Assembly (NCBI GenBank): GCA_032191485.1
Contig: JAVDOI010000191.1
Coordinates: 62,001-126,000 of the forward strand
Origin: Leptoclinus maculatus
Taxonomy: Eukaryota; Chordata; Actinopteri; Perciformes; Stichaeidae
Reading direction: 5' to 3'
Length of the DNA: 64,000 nucleotides
Made by a program: the position numbers and the translations under genes. Positions within the stretch are counted from its first letter, which is position 1; each line of letters starts with the position of its first letter. Positions 1-21,920 of the stretch are shown here, piece after piece. Under the pieces are notes generated by a model. That model made no database searches and had not been told where the DNA came from. It saw nothing but the letters and a program-made list of their open reading frames with translations.

Positions 1-349
1 GGCTATGTAGCCAGACCCAGACATAAATTATACATCAAGCTAGTTGACATCTGTCACACTCAGATCAAATATTTACCTTGACAAACAATCCGTTGAACTT
101 GAAGATCTGAAGACTGAACTCGTGAACTGTTTTTTGATTTGTGGAGAAAGTATTTTGAGTATTTTAAATACAAAATTACTCCACTTTAAAGTATTTTGTT
201 ACAAATTACGTTCGATTTTTTATCGGCCCCATCAAATACAAATTACAAAATACTCAAAAGTAATTGAAATACTGCCCATCCCTGACTATGACATTAGTTA
301 TGACTTGTGTATGACGAATTATCAACCAATTTCCAAATGATCACGTCTA

Positions 350-960
350 GCTGAAGTGTTTGAGAAACTGGTTAGCGATCAGGTGAGAATGTTTTTATCA
401 GAACACTGGTACCAGGTTTAGACCGGGAGTAGAACTGTGACGGGAGCATCAGATCTTGAATTAAGTTAGTAATAAATCACGCTGATCTTTTTATTGACTC
501 ATCAAAGGCCTTCAATACTGTTGATCAAATTATTTTGAAATGTCTAGAATCTATTGGATTTGAGGAAAAATGATGTCGTTGGTTGAACAAAAGCTGTTGT
601 GGCTGATGACGTTTAGTCTAGCTCTAAGAGTGAGAAAGGTAGTTCATCTGTAGATGATACAACGGCACCCTCTGTTGCCTAGAAACCATTCAAAACGTAC
701 CTTTCATTGATCTAAATTACTGTTAAATTCAGATAAAACCAAACGCATGCTGTTCTCTAGAAAACAAGTCCCACTGAAATGAGCATTATTACTCTTAATG
801 GGACACCATTTGAAACACACACACACACACACACACACGGTTTATGGCTCGATGACAAGCTATCCTTCAAGAAACATAGAAATGAAGTCCCAAGATAGTT
901 CAATGAACCTTTTTATCCGTCATGGAGATGTAATTCAGATGCTCTCCTAGCTCTACTCCA
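350..960 (+). pseudogene. Decayed non-LTR (L2/CR1-like) reverse transcriptase fragment
   Basis: Short stretches in shifting frames read like the reverse transcriptase of a fish L2/Rex/CR1-type LINE: FIDSSKAFNTVDQ near 490-530 (normally a DLSKAFDTVDH-like block), a damaged YADDT box near 645-665, then LNSDKTKRMLFSR near 720-765, LNGTPFE near 797, and LWLDDKLSFKKH near 842-880. Stops and frameshifts separate these blocks, so it cannot be functional. A short (CA)n tract at about 816-838 sits inside the last block. The family is inferred from motif spacing only; the clade is uncertain. Confidence 0.6.
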
Positions 961-989
961 TAAGTCGGCCCTTACATTCATAACTAGGG

Positions 990-1865
990 ATGGTATGAGA
1001 ACGTTAGGTGAATATTTAGAGCATAACTTTGTCAAACAAAACACTACATCCTCTCCCAACATTCCATCAATGGAATCCATATTTTTGTCAAATCTTTTGA
1101 TTAAAAGAGTAAAAGTTTACAAAATGATATGGTTATTGATCGCACTATGTATGTTTGTAATGTTACGCAAGCAAATGTAACAGATTGCGTCATCATTGAA
1201 GAAATCACTCAAACTTAAACTGAAACCGTCTTCTGTAGTTAGGATAGGGATGGGTGATATGATCCAAACTCTATATCACAGTATTGGGGGTTTTTGCTGT
1301 GACAATAACTAGTGTCTATACACAAAAGCACACAACTTTGTATCAACACAGAAGCTGTTTGATATTGAGCAGAATGATGCGTTTATTTCAGACACTTACA
1401 GTACAGCCATCTTTGATACAGGCAGACATGAGCCTTTTTTGTGTTTGAGTTGAACTGCAGTAAATCATGTGATGGGTCATCTTGGTCCTGGACAGATGAA
1501 CAAAAAGATTTAGCTAATGAATCTGATTAAACTGACCTCCAGCAGCTTTATGGAAAATAAGAAACCTCGACTTGTTGGACTTGAATAGTTAACATCAATG
1601 ATTTGTTCCTCACTATTATCAATGTTGACACAAAGCAAGAACGTGTCGTTTAGACATAATCCAGAACACATTTCATGTCAACTGCAACAAATCATTGTAG
1701 AATGAGTTTTTTATGACGGTGTTTCCTTTCAAGAAGCTCTTCATGTCCATACTTAGAGTCACGGCTTTACCGTGTAAGAGTGCAACACACCAGAGATTGT
1801 GTGTGAGGCTCTGCAGAGTGTCTGTTTGAAGCTATCGGTGGTCGTAGCTGAACAGAAGGGGAGGA
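990..1865. other. 3' flank of hars, no other gene seen
   Basis: No convincing coding sequence. The minus strand here is downstream of the hars stop codon and should include its 3' UTR. A stretch near 1240-1320 looks like the end of a decayed transposon but I could not pair it. Confidence 0.4.
1382..1387 (-). promoter_or_regulatory. Candidate hars polyadenylation signal
   Basis: TTTATT on the plus strand gives AATAAA on the minus strand, about 480 bp beyond the hars stop. It is the best hexamer I see in the proximal 3' flank. Placement is inference. Confidence 0.3.
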
Positions 1866-13715
<11,850 letters not shown>

Positions 13716-13939
13716 GGCTTTTCATGAATGTGTTTGCACCGCTACTCACACCGGCCACTCAGCGACGTTAGCTGTCAAGAGGACTGAAGTGGCGTAAAGC
13801 GGATACGGAAACACGTAAAGCTTGCGATTCATTTGGCTCGTTCGAGATGAACTGCGCCTAGCCTGGAAAGCAGACGAGAGCAGGCGGACGTAAGAAAGGG
13901 GCGTTGACAAAAAACTGCGTTCAAATCGGACCGTTTTCA
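13716..13939 (-). promoter_or_regulatory. hars: hars 5' flank / promoter interval
   Basis: Only about 224 bp separate the hars ATG from the LINE target duplication at 13940. No TATA box stands out. The core promoter must be here, in exon 1, or inside the LINE tail. A minus-strand frame ending in EWPV next to GTGTGAGT could be an alternative first exon. Confidence 0.45.
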
Positions 13940-13947
13940 GCCGCCTG
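13940..13947. repeat. LINE target-site duplication, 3' side
   Basis: GCCGCCTG, identical to 19222-19229 at the other end. It is followed at both places by a (CTT)n run, so the exact edge is ambiguous by a few bases. Confidence 0.65.
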
Positions 13948-14048
13948 CTTCTTCTTCTTCTTCTTCTGTGGTTTTTAACGGCAGCTTGCATCCTTTTTGT
14001 TGCATCACTGCCATCTTCCGGTTTCAGTCACTTATATGTTCCCAACTA

Positions 14049-17000
14049 TTACATTTTCCCCATCAGACCAGTTTCTCTCAAAAAATGAGTGAAGCACCTT
14101 CTTCCCAGACTACCAGATCCCCACTCTATTATATTTTCCAACTCTCTTCCTCTCATCCCTAGTCTCTGCATTTCTCTCATCATGACCCTTCTTTCTGAGC
14201 TGTGTCTACTACAGGAGGTGATGACATGTTGTACAGTCTCTGGTGCCTGGCAGTGCTCACAGAGACCGGTTGGATGCTTCCCTATCATGTGTAGTGTGCT
14301 GCGTAGGTTGCTGTGCCCTATTCTTACTCTTGATATTGTGACCTCTTCTCTCCTGTTTCCTCCCCTGTATCTTGCACTGCTCACTTTACCCTGAATTGAA
14401 TGTAGATGTCTCCCCTTAGTCTCCTGGTCCCATTGCTGTTGCCATACTTTGTTAATATTTTTCCTAATGATGCCCTTTCCCTCTGCTTTGGATAACTTGA
14501 TACTGATGTCTACTTTGTTTTCCTTTATTGCTTGTTTGGCTAGTTTGTCCACTTTTTCATTTCCTCTGATACCTACATGGGCCGGTACCCATATAAATAC
14601 GACTTCAGTGCCTCGTTCTATTTCTCTAGAGTGCTTTGACATTATTTGTATTAACATATCTTGTCTAGTCTTGGACACACCTGACTTCAGACTAGCGAGC
14701 GCAGACATGGAGTCACTGCAAATAAGGACTTTTCCTGGTCTGTGTTGGTCAACCCACTCTAGTGCCAAAAGAATTGCATACAGCTCAACAGTATACACAG
14801 CTAAAAAATTCGAGGTGCGTTTAAATATTCCAAATTCCTGACTAGGAACTGCAACAGCCGATCCTGTTTTGTCTGTATCTGGATCTTTTGATCCATCGGT
14901 AAAAACATGCACATGTTCTGGGTATACTTTATCCGTGTACTCATAAAACTCACTCACTAGATCACTATTTTCCCGTCTTACCTTAATTTGCTGCAACTCC
15001 ATGTCCACCTCTGTTTCTTTAAACATCCACACCGGAGTTATTGTCCTAACTACAGTAGGGCATAGCTCTATATCAGAGACTCCTAGACTTCTTGCTGTTG
15101 CTTCTCCTATCCATCCAAAACTTGTCTTTGCTATTTTTTGTCTTTCCCAACATGCCTGTAATACTTTTTTAGTTGGGTGATTATCTTCATGACCTCTCAG
15201 ATTTATCCAATAATTACCCAACAGTTGTTTTCTACGAAGACACAATGGCATTTCTCCTGCCTCTACTTGGATGGCGCACACAGGTGATGTTCTTACTGCT
15301 CCTATACAAATTCTGAGGGCCCTGGACTGGATAACATCTAGCTGTTTAAGTGTGGTTTCTGCTGCTGAACCATATGCTATACTACTATAATCTAATCTGG
15401 ATTTAATTAGAGCTTTGTAGATGTGGATCAGGGATGAAACCTCTGCTCCCCAGTCCATCCCTACCAGACATCTTATTACATTTATAACTTTTTTACACTT
15501 ATCACTAACCTTTTTAATGTGGTCTTTCCATGTTAATCTGCTGTCAAAGTGTACTCCTAAAAACCGAAATGACTCTACTATTTCTAACTTGTTTCCATAC
15601 AGATTCAGCTGAAAGTTTCCCCTAGTTCTCCGTCTCGTAAAGAACATTACTTTAGTTTTTTCAGATGAGAATTTAAATCCCCATTTCTTCCCCCATATTT
15701 CAACTTGTTTTATCCCTTCTTGCAGTTTTTTAACAATATGCTCCAAGTTTCTTCCTTTTTTCCATAAGGCCCCATCATCTGCAAATAATGACCTTCCCAT
15801 ATCTGGTGAGACCGTTCCAAAGATGTCATTTATTGCAATGGAAAATAAAATAGGACTTACCACACTCCCTTGTGGAGTCCCATTTTCTACCTCATATTTT
15901 CTTGACCTTTCAGCCCCTACTTTTACCTGGATAGTTCTTTTATTTAAAAAGTCCATTATCCAATTAAACAGTTTTCCCCTGATTCCCATTTGGTGCATTT
16001 TAATCAAAAGACCTTCCCTCCATAGCATATCATAAGCCTTTTCTACATCAAAAAACACTGCTGCCACAGTTTCTTTATTAACCTGAGCCTTTCTTACCTC
16101 ATCTTCTAGACATAAAATTGCATCCAGGGTTCCCCTACCTTTCCTAAATCCACTCTGACACCCTACTATTATCTGTTGTTTTTCTAAGTAATACATTAAT
16201 CTTTTGTTTACCATTCGTTCCATAAGTTTACATATATTTGACGTTAGGGCAATTGGTCTATAATTTGATGGGTTACTTGCATCTTTCCCTGGCTTCCTTA
16301 TGGGGACAATAATGGCCTCCTTCCACCTTGCTGGTATGTTACCTTCCTCCCACACTTTATTATACAATGTTAGTAACTTATTCAGCCCATCTCCACTTAA
16401 TTTCTTTACCATAATATAACATATTTCATCATTTCCTGGGGCAGTCATTCCAGCTTTAGCAACTGCTCTTTTTAACTCCCCCATTGTAAATGGAACACTC
16501 AATTCATCTTCAGTATTCTCCTTCTTCCTCAAGGCCTCCCTATTTTCAAATATTGTTTCCTCTCTAGTTCGTTTTCCTTCGTCAGGCACATTGTTATTGC
16601 TGTGTATCTTTACAAAAGCATTAACCAATGTCTCAGCTTTCTCTTTATCAGTCACCGCTACTTCTTCTCCAGTTGTCAGCACAGGATAACTCCACTCTCT
16701 TCTGTCCCCTCCCATCTTTCTAATCATCCCCCACACTTCTCCTACTGGGGTTGTATTTCCAACTGTGTCACAAAACTTCCTCCAATATGTCCTTTTTGCC
16801 TGCCTTATTGTCTTTCTCACTAACGCCTGAGCCTTTTTAAACTGTATCAGATACTGAAAGTTATGAGTTCTTTTCATTAACTTAAATGCCCTGTTTCTAT
16901 TTCTAATTGCCTCTTTACAAGTATTGTTCCACCATGGTACTGCTTTTCTGCTTGTTTTTCCTTTACTCTTTGGGATCGATTCTAGCGCAGCTGTCATAAT

Positions 17001-17819
17001 TCCTTCTGTTATCATATCATTTAGAGTTTCTATAGGCATATCATCATTAATCTTACTCAGATGACCATCACTCTCTTCCTTAAATCTCTTCCAGTTGGCT
17101 TTCCCAAAAATCCATTTTCCATCCCTGCCTTCTTCCGTTACTGCTGTATGAATATTTATTTTACAGAATATCGGGTAGTGATCACTGCCTATGGTTCCTT
17201 CATGATACGCTTTCCAGTCACACACTGCAGCAATGTTATTAGAAACTAGTGTTAGGTCTAGTACAGACTCCTTTCCTGTATTGATATTAATCCTTGTCTT
17301 ACTTCCATCATTTAGGCAGACTAAATTCCTTTCATCCAGTAGTTCTTCTGTGGCTTGACCATTACCATCAGTTGTCCCACTCCCCCATAATGTGTTATGT
17401 GCGTTGAAGTCCCCACACCATACTATCCTTGCCCTATCTTGTCCTTCTATTTCTTCCAATTTTCTTAGTTCTATTTTCAGACATGGATTATAATAATTGA
17501 CTACCACAAATTCCTTCCTTTCAGCCCACACTTCCACTACCACATACTCCATTTCTTGCCCTATACCCAGTACTCTATGGGGAATCCCTTGTTTTATAAA
17601 AGTAACACAGCCCCCCCCTTGTCCTTCTTTCCTATCTCGTCTAATTGCTACATATCCATACATTACAAAGTCCAGGTTTGGTTTTAACCATGATTCTTGT
17701 ATGCACAAAACATCTGGTTTCTCCCGTCTGCTATCTATAAATTTCTTAAATTCCTGTCCATTGGAAATTAAACTTCTAGCATTCCATTGAAGTATCAACA
17801 TTATTATCACCCAATACAT
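14049..17819 (-). CDS. LINE ORF2: AP endonuclease, reverse transcriptase, RNase H
   Basis: 1256 codons from ATG at 17819. Endonuclease in the first 230 residues: QWNARSL, IQESW, WCGDFNAHN, LDLTLVSN, GSDHYPIF. The RT middle has NYRPIALTSNICKLMERM, FFDVEKAYDMLWREGL, GTPQGSVVSPILF and the catalytic FADD. RNase H follows around residues 950-1080 with HVFTDGSKD, ELYAILLALEW, CSDSMSAL and WVPAHVGIRGNEKVDKLA. A C-terminal CEHCQAPETVQHVITSC knuckle closes it. All catalytic acidic residues I looked for are present. It nicks target DNA and copies its own RNA. Confidence 0.92.
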   Translation of the reverse strand: MYWVIIMLILQWNARSLISNGQEFKKFIDSRREKPDVLCIQESWLKPNLDFVMYGYVAIRRDRKEGQGGGCVTFIKQGIPHRVLGIGQEMEYVVVEVWAERKEFVVVNYYNPCLKIELRKLEEIEGQDRARIVWCGDFNAHNTLWGSGTTDGNGQATEELLDERNLVCLNDGSKTRININTGKESVLDLTLVSNNIAAVCDWKAYHEGTIGSDHYPIFCKINIHTAVTEEGRDGKWIFGKANWKRFKEESDGHLSKINDDMPIETLNDMITEGIMTAALESIPKSKGKTSRKAVPWWNNTCKEAIRNRNRAFKLMKRTHNFQYLIQFKKAQALVRKTIRQAKRTYWRKFCDTVGNTTPVGEVWGMIRKMGGDRREWSYPVLTTGEEVAVTDKEKAETLVNAFVKIHSNNNVPDEGKRTREETIFENREALRKKENTEDELSVPFTMGELKRAVAKAGMTAPGNDEICYIMVKKLSGDGLNKLLTLYNKVWEEGNIPARWKEAIIVPIRKPGKDASNPSNYRPIALTSNICKLMERMVNKRLMYYLEKQQIIVGCQSGFRKGRGTLDAILCLEDEVRKAQVNKETVAAVFFDVEKAYDMLWREGLLIKMHQMGIRGKLFNWIMDFLNKRTIQVKVGAERSRKYEVENGTPQGSVVSPILFSIAINDIFGTVSPDMGRSLFADDGALWKKGRNLEHIVKKLQEGIKQVEIWGKKWGFKFSSEKTKVMFFTRRRTRGNFQLNLYGNKLEIVESFRFLGVHFDSRLTWKDHIKKVSDKCKKVINVIRCLVGMDWGAEVSSLIHIYKALIKSRLDYSSIAYGSAAETTLKQLDVIQSRALRICIGAVRTSPVCAIQVEAGEMPLCLRRKQLLGNYWINLRGHEDNHPTKKVLQACWERQKIAKTSFGWIGEATARSLGVSDIELCPTVVRTITPVWMFKETEVDMELQQIKVRRENSDLVSEFYEYTDKVYPEHVHVFTDGSKDPDTDKTGSAVAVPSQEFGIFKRTSNFLAVYTVELYAILLALEWVDQHRPGKVLICSDSMSALASLKSGVSKTRQDMLIQIMSKHSREIERGTEVVFIWVPAHVGIRGNEKVDKLAKQAIKENKVDISIKLSKAEGKGIIRKNINKVWQQQWDQETKGRHLHSIQGKVSSARYRGGNRREEVTISRVRIGHSNLRSTLHMIGKHPTGLCEHCQAPETVQHVITSCSRHSSERRVMMREMQRLGMRGRELENIIEWGSGSLGRRCFTHFLRETGLMGKM

Positions 17820-18979
17820 GTTTCTTGGCTTGCCTGTACACTAAGATTGTCTCTTACTTTTTCCCATTTTAAACCTATCATATCAAGATGATGTACTGCT
17901 GCTTTAACTATTATTTGAATCCTTTCAGTCTTTGATTTAACCTCAGCAGTTGCGTTTATCACCCCTGCTATGAAAGTCACTAGCTTCTCCTTCTCTGCCC
18001 ATACCCTGCTCTTATCATTTCTTTCTGCCTCCACTGTCATTTGCCCTTTGTGAATAAGCTCTCCTGACTGCTTCTCCTGCCTCACCAACTTAACTGCTTC
18101 TGCATAAGTTACATTTCCTTTCCTTCTTGTTTGTTGGACTTCCACCTCTTGTCTCATTGCTTCACATCCCCAATATGCAACGCTATGTTTCCCCCCACAG
18201 TTGCAGCACTTTGGCTGGACTCCTTCTCCACACTTCCCATACTCATGTTCTCCTCCACACCTGGCACACCTTCTCTTTCCTTTGCACACTTTTGCCACAT
18301 GCCCAAATTCTTGGCAGTTGAAACATCTCATGGGTTTAGGCGTATACTCCCTTACTTTGTATTTAATAAATCCAAAATATAGTTCCATTGGGATGTCTTT
18401 TGTATCAAATTCTACCAGAATTGTTTCAGTTTCCTTTTTCTCTACTCCTCTTGTCATTCTCTTAGTATTCTTAACTGCTCTGTTACGTATTCTTAAGTTG
18501 TCAACCAGTTCCTTCATACTAACACTCAGAGGCACTCCAGATATCACTCCCCTGCCGCCATTGGGCCTCTGCTCTCCCACTTTTACAACTCTAAACACCT
18601 TGATTTTTCCAACCATGGTAAGCGTCTTTGCCTTATCTATTTGTGCATCGCTGTTGCATCCAATTAAGAGGTTTCCATCTCCCAAGATCCTTGCATATTT
18701 CACTTCTCCGACATGTGCTCTGATTATTTTGGTCAGTTTTAACGGGTCTATTTTCTTTACTCCTCCTTCTCCTTCAAATCGTATCACTACATTTAACATT
18801 TCCGCCTTTGGTTCTCCCCCGTCCTCTTCACTCTCAGTTTCACCCAACCTTGATTCACTCTTTTTCTTTCTCTTACGATCCCCCGACTCCTTCCCTACTT
18901 CTTTCCACTCACTCTCCTTCCCATTTGTCTCTTCCTCACTTAACTCCATGTTATCACTATACCCTTCTTGCCCTGCCAT
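17807..18979 (-). CDS. LINE ORF1, gag-like nucleic-acid-binding protein
   Basis: 390 codons from ATG at 18979 (MAGQEGYSDN...). An upstream in-frame TTG extends the open frame but is not a likely start. The N-terminus is acidic and Lys/Glu-rich, followed by an RRM-like middle. Three knuckles follow around residues 220-275: CFNCQEFGHVAKVC, CARCGGEHEYGKC, and CCNCGGKHSVAYWGC. The protein should coat the LINE RNA and act as a chaperone. Its stop overlaps the ORF2 start by 13 nt. Confidence 0.85.
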   Translation of the reverse strand: MAGQEGYSDNMELSEEETNGKESEWKEVGKESGDRKRKKKSESRLGETESEEDGGEPKAEMLNVVIRFEGEGGVKKIDPLKLTKIIRAHVGEVKYARILGDGNLLIGCNSDAQIDKAKTLTMVGKIKVFRVVKVGEQRPNGGRGVISGVPLSVSMKELVDNLRIRNRAVKNTKRMTRGVEKKETETILVEFDTKDIPMELYFGFIKYKVREYTPKPMRCFNCQEFGHVAKVCKGKRRCARCGGEHEYGKCGEGVQPKCCNCGGKHSVAYWGCEAMRQEVEVQQTRRKGNVTYAEAVKLVRQEKQSGELIHKGQMTVEAERNDKSRVWAEKEKLVTFIAGVINATAEVKSKTERIQIIVKAAVHHLDMIGLKWEKVRDNLSVQASQETCIG

Positions 18980-19221
18980 CCTGACCGGCAAGAAATACGT
19001 GTAAGAACACCGTTCCGGACCTATACAGGCCGTCGGTCGGTATTCTCACAGAGTACTTCCACAGCCAAGTCTAGATGTCAGCAAATCCAAAGTAAAAGTA
19101 TAATTCCTTCAGCTTAATTGTTTGCCCAATACAACCTCTTCGCTCAGTAACAAAACTCAAGCCACGTCTCCTGTCGCTCCGTCGTCCATGCTAGCTTAAC
19201 AATAGCTATCTAGCCAACGCC

Positions 19222-19229
19222 GCCGCCTG
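19222..19229. repeat. LINE target-site duplication, 5' side
   Basis: The second GCCGCCTG. It directly abuts the (CTT)n tail of the neighbouring truncated LINE. Confidence 0.65.
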
Positions 19230-19930
19230 CTTCTTCTTCTTCTTTTGCTTTTTATGGCGGTTGGCAAACAGCTTCCGGGTGCATTACCGCCACCCACTAA
19301 TCTGGAGTGTGGACTCTACCCACTGTAAGGCAATAATATGGCCATCATCTCATATGTAAACACAGATAAATCATCGCGGAGTCTCTTCCCACACTCCAAA
19401 TGGAATTCTGGGATTACTGCTGCTGCTGCTGTTCTACCAGTTTTAGGGTCTTTAGATCCATACATCTGTATTTAATTGTGGTAACTGATCTTGAAGATCT
19501 TACAGTTTCCCCCACGTTCATCTCTCATCAGTTCAAGGAGGCCAAGATCAATTTCAGGCTGTGGCAGTAACCAAGGAGGAATAGCTGGCAGAACCACAGC
19601 TGGAGAATAACTCTTATCCAGTAAACCTAATTCACTAGCCTTCTTCTTAACAACCCAACCAAAGCTCTTTGTTGGCCTTTTTTCATGTTCCCAGCATGGC
19701 CCAATTGCACTTATTGTTGGATGGTTGTTATGTTCTTGTAAACTGACCCAATATGTCATCATGATCTGTATTCTTCTCAACTCCAATGGCATTTCCCCCA
19801 TTTCTACCTGCAATGCCGGCACAGATGTTGTTTTAAAGACCCCACTACATATTCTTGATGCTTGTATTCAGTTTTCCCAACAAGGTTTTAGACGCCGGCC
19901 TATATCCCACACAGCCATAGTCTAGAACTG
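19230..19930 (-). pseudogene. Second, broken LINE of the same group
   Basis: A 116-codon open stretch (19472-19822) resembles the intact ORF2 just after the RT domain (QVEMGEMPLELRR versus QVEAGEMPLCLRR; SFGWV versus SFGWI). The RNase H region and everything upstream are missing. The (AAG)n tail is shared. It is diverged, so an older, related insertion. Confidence 0.75.
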
Positions 19931-19935
19931 ATCTT

Positions 19936-20055
19936 AGGCGACTGTGGCTAAGTGGAGCGCAGGGCCGTCCTTCAATCAGTCGGTTCGATCCCCAGCTCCG
20001 CTAGTCGCATGTCGATGTGTCCTTGAGCAAGACACTTAACCCCAAAATTGCTGGT
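19936..20055 (+). repeat. tRNA-derived SINE
   Basis: An A-box-like TGGCTAAGTGGAGC near 19945 and a B box GGTTCGATCCC at 19982-19992 are followed by GTCCTTGAGCAAGACACTTA and ACCCC, the conserved core seen in many teleost tRNA SINEs. Confidence 0.75.
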
Positions 20056-20069
20056 CTTTAAGTTTAGAT

Positions 20070-21920
20070 GTCTTTTTATATATTTAACTATGTTATTATT
20101 ATAATTGAGGATATAAGATTGGGCATATTTTAGTTCTTGGATGTCATATTTATTTAAACATTTATATAAATAAATATATGTGAAGATAGCGTCATTTCTA
20201 AATCATACAACCGTAGAAATTTAAAAACTGAACCAACAGTCCAAACATCACAGCTACATAAATAGGCTACACACGGAGGAAAAACAACACTGCAAGTTTC
20301 CATCAGTGACAATCAGTGCTTTTCTTTTAATACGTTTTCTGATGCTTCACAATCGTTAATTGATGGACACATTCAGTGCTCTGACTGAAACGCTGGACGT
20401 TATTGAGCCAAATGGACATTTTGATAGCTAGCAGAGTTTTCATGAAGTCACAGATTAAGTTTCAGGAAAATTTGGGACTGTTTCTGACTTTATAATGGGT
20501 GTGTATTGCGCAGTTTAGAGTCCGTGATGTCACCGCTAGAGTGAAGAGGAGCTTGAGATTCTTGTGAAAAAAAGATTTGTCTTTTGCCACTGTCTCCACA
20601 ATTTTCACTCTTCATGCATACTTTTGGGATGGAAAAGTAGCTAATCTTGTCCTTGTTGTTACAAATGACTGTGGAATCCCACAGACTTACACATGTGGCG
20701 AGAGGAAGATGATGATATAGTTTAAAGTTTACTTGGCTATCAACCAATCGTCAGAGCACAACGCCACCTTAGGAATTTCACCTAAAGATTAAGTTTCGCC
20801 CACAGTCTCAATAACTCAGGACACTCGGGTTCATTATACAGATTAGGCGGAGACGTGGTTCCAATACAAAACAATGAATCTTTATTTTTACACACCGATG
20901 GTTCACAGATAATGTTCAATACAAAATACTAATAAAAGAGCCTTTATTTCTTTATAAAAGAGGTGTAGGGCTGCGGCTTACCAGTGGCGAGGTGGACCAG
21001 TACAGGTGAGGATCCCAAAAGAGGAGGCACCCCGATCACACGTGTACACAACACTCACACACAACCACACGTGAGGGTTCCGAACCAGGGGTACACCAAA
21101 CCACACAGCACACGAAGGGAGACACCACCACCCGGAGGCACCAACCCCACCACCTTGGCTTAGCAGCTCCTACAGGGACAAGGAACACAATTACAAAAGG
21201 CTCTGGTTCTCAGAGAGGAAAATCAAAAAATGTGCTACACACATTTGGCTCAGGGAGCCTTAGAGCGACATGAACTCCAACCAACTGCTCCATTAGACTC
21301 CATGTTAAATCTGACCACTCATTTCTGATGGGAGGTGTCATGCACGCACCCTGCAGCGGCACACCAGGTGTGTGTCTGTGTGACTCTCACAGAGGGGGCG
21401 TGTCTGCAGCACCGGACTATGAATCACTCCGCCGTGGTGAAAGCGGTCACAGTCATTTCCTTGTCATATGTCTTTCTTTTTAAATAACGCCTACATACCG
21501 TAACGGTTTTGTCCACCACCCTTATCCGTCATTATACTTTACAGGGAAGACAAAATGATCCCAAACTTTTTTGACTTAAATGACCCGGGGGCTTCTGAAG
21601 CTCCTCCGCTCGCCGTGACTTTCACCGTTAAATGCTTTTAACCTGCTCCGTTCACGTGAACACATGCTTTATATCTGTTCACTGACACTCTGTATTGATA
21701 TTCGGGGACTTGTTACTTGAAAAGGAACAGCAGCAGTAAAACTGTATTACACACCATGTAAAAAAAAAAAAAGAAGAAAAAATACTCAATTGATCCACGG
21801 ATCGACCCGTGATCCGTTACACCACTAATCGTGATCAATAATCGTTAAAATCTCAATATTGATCAAAATAATCGCGATTATGATTTTGGCCATAATCGTG
21901 CAGCCCTACTCTGTCTGTAT
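20070..21920. other. Repeat-rich stretch without recognised genes
   Basis: 20490-20710 repeats at 53705-53890 on the same strand (GAAGAGGAGCTTGA, GATTTGTCTTTTGCCAC, CCCACAGACTTACACAT), so it belongs to a dispersed family. 21780-21910 ends in TAATCGTGCAGCCCTAC, which looks like the end of a fish hAT element, but I could not pair it securely with the GTAGGGCTGC at 20968. Confidence 0.5.

Larger units (their letters stand above)
13948..19221 (-). mobile_element. Full-length I/Nimb-type LINE with intact ORF1 and ORF2
   Basis: About 5.3 kb, transcribed on the minus strand from 19221 toward 13948 and ending in an (AAG)n tail. The 8-bp GCCGCCTG (plus strand) flanks it at 13940-13947 and 19222-19229, consistent with a target duplication. 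ORF1 has zinc knuckles. ORF2 has an AP endonuclease, RT, RNase H and a C-terminal Cys/His knuckle, the order of the I superfamily. Neither ORF has a stop or frameshift, so the copy looks young and possibly active. The 5' UTR is about 240 bp. Confidence 0.88.

Noticed and set aside
14089..14841. Plus-strand frames over the LINE
   Set aside because: Shadows of the minus-strand ORF2, whose motifs are unmistakable.
20968..21910. hAT element between GTAGGGCTGC and GCAGCCCTAC
   Set aside because: The 10-bp inverted match is there, but flanks show no 8-bp duplication and the inner sequences do not mirror each other, so the pairing may be chance.
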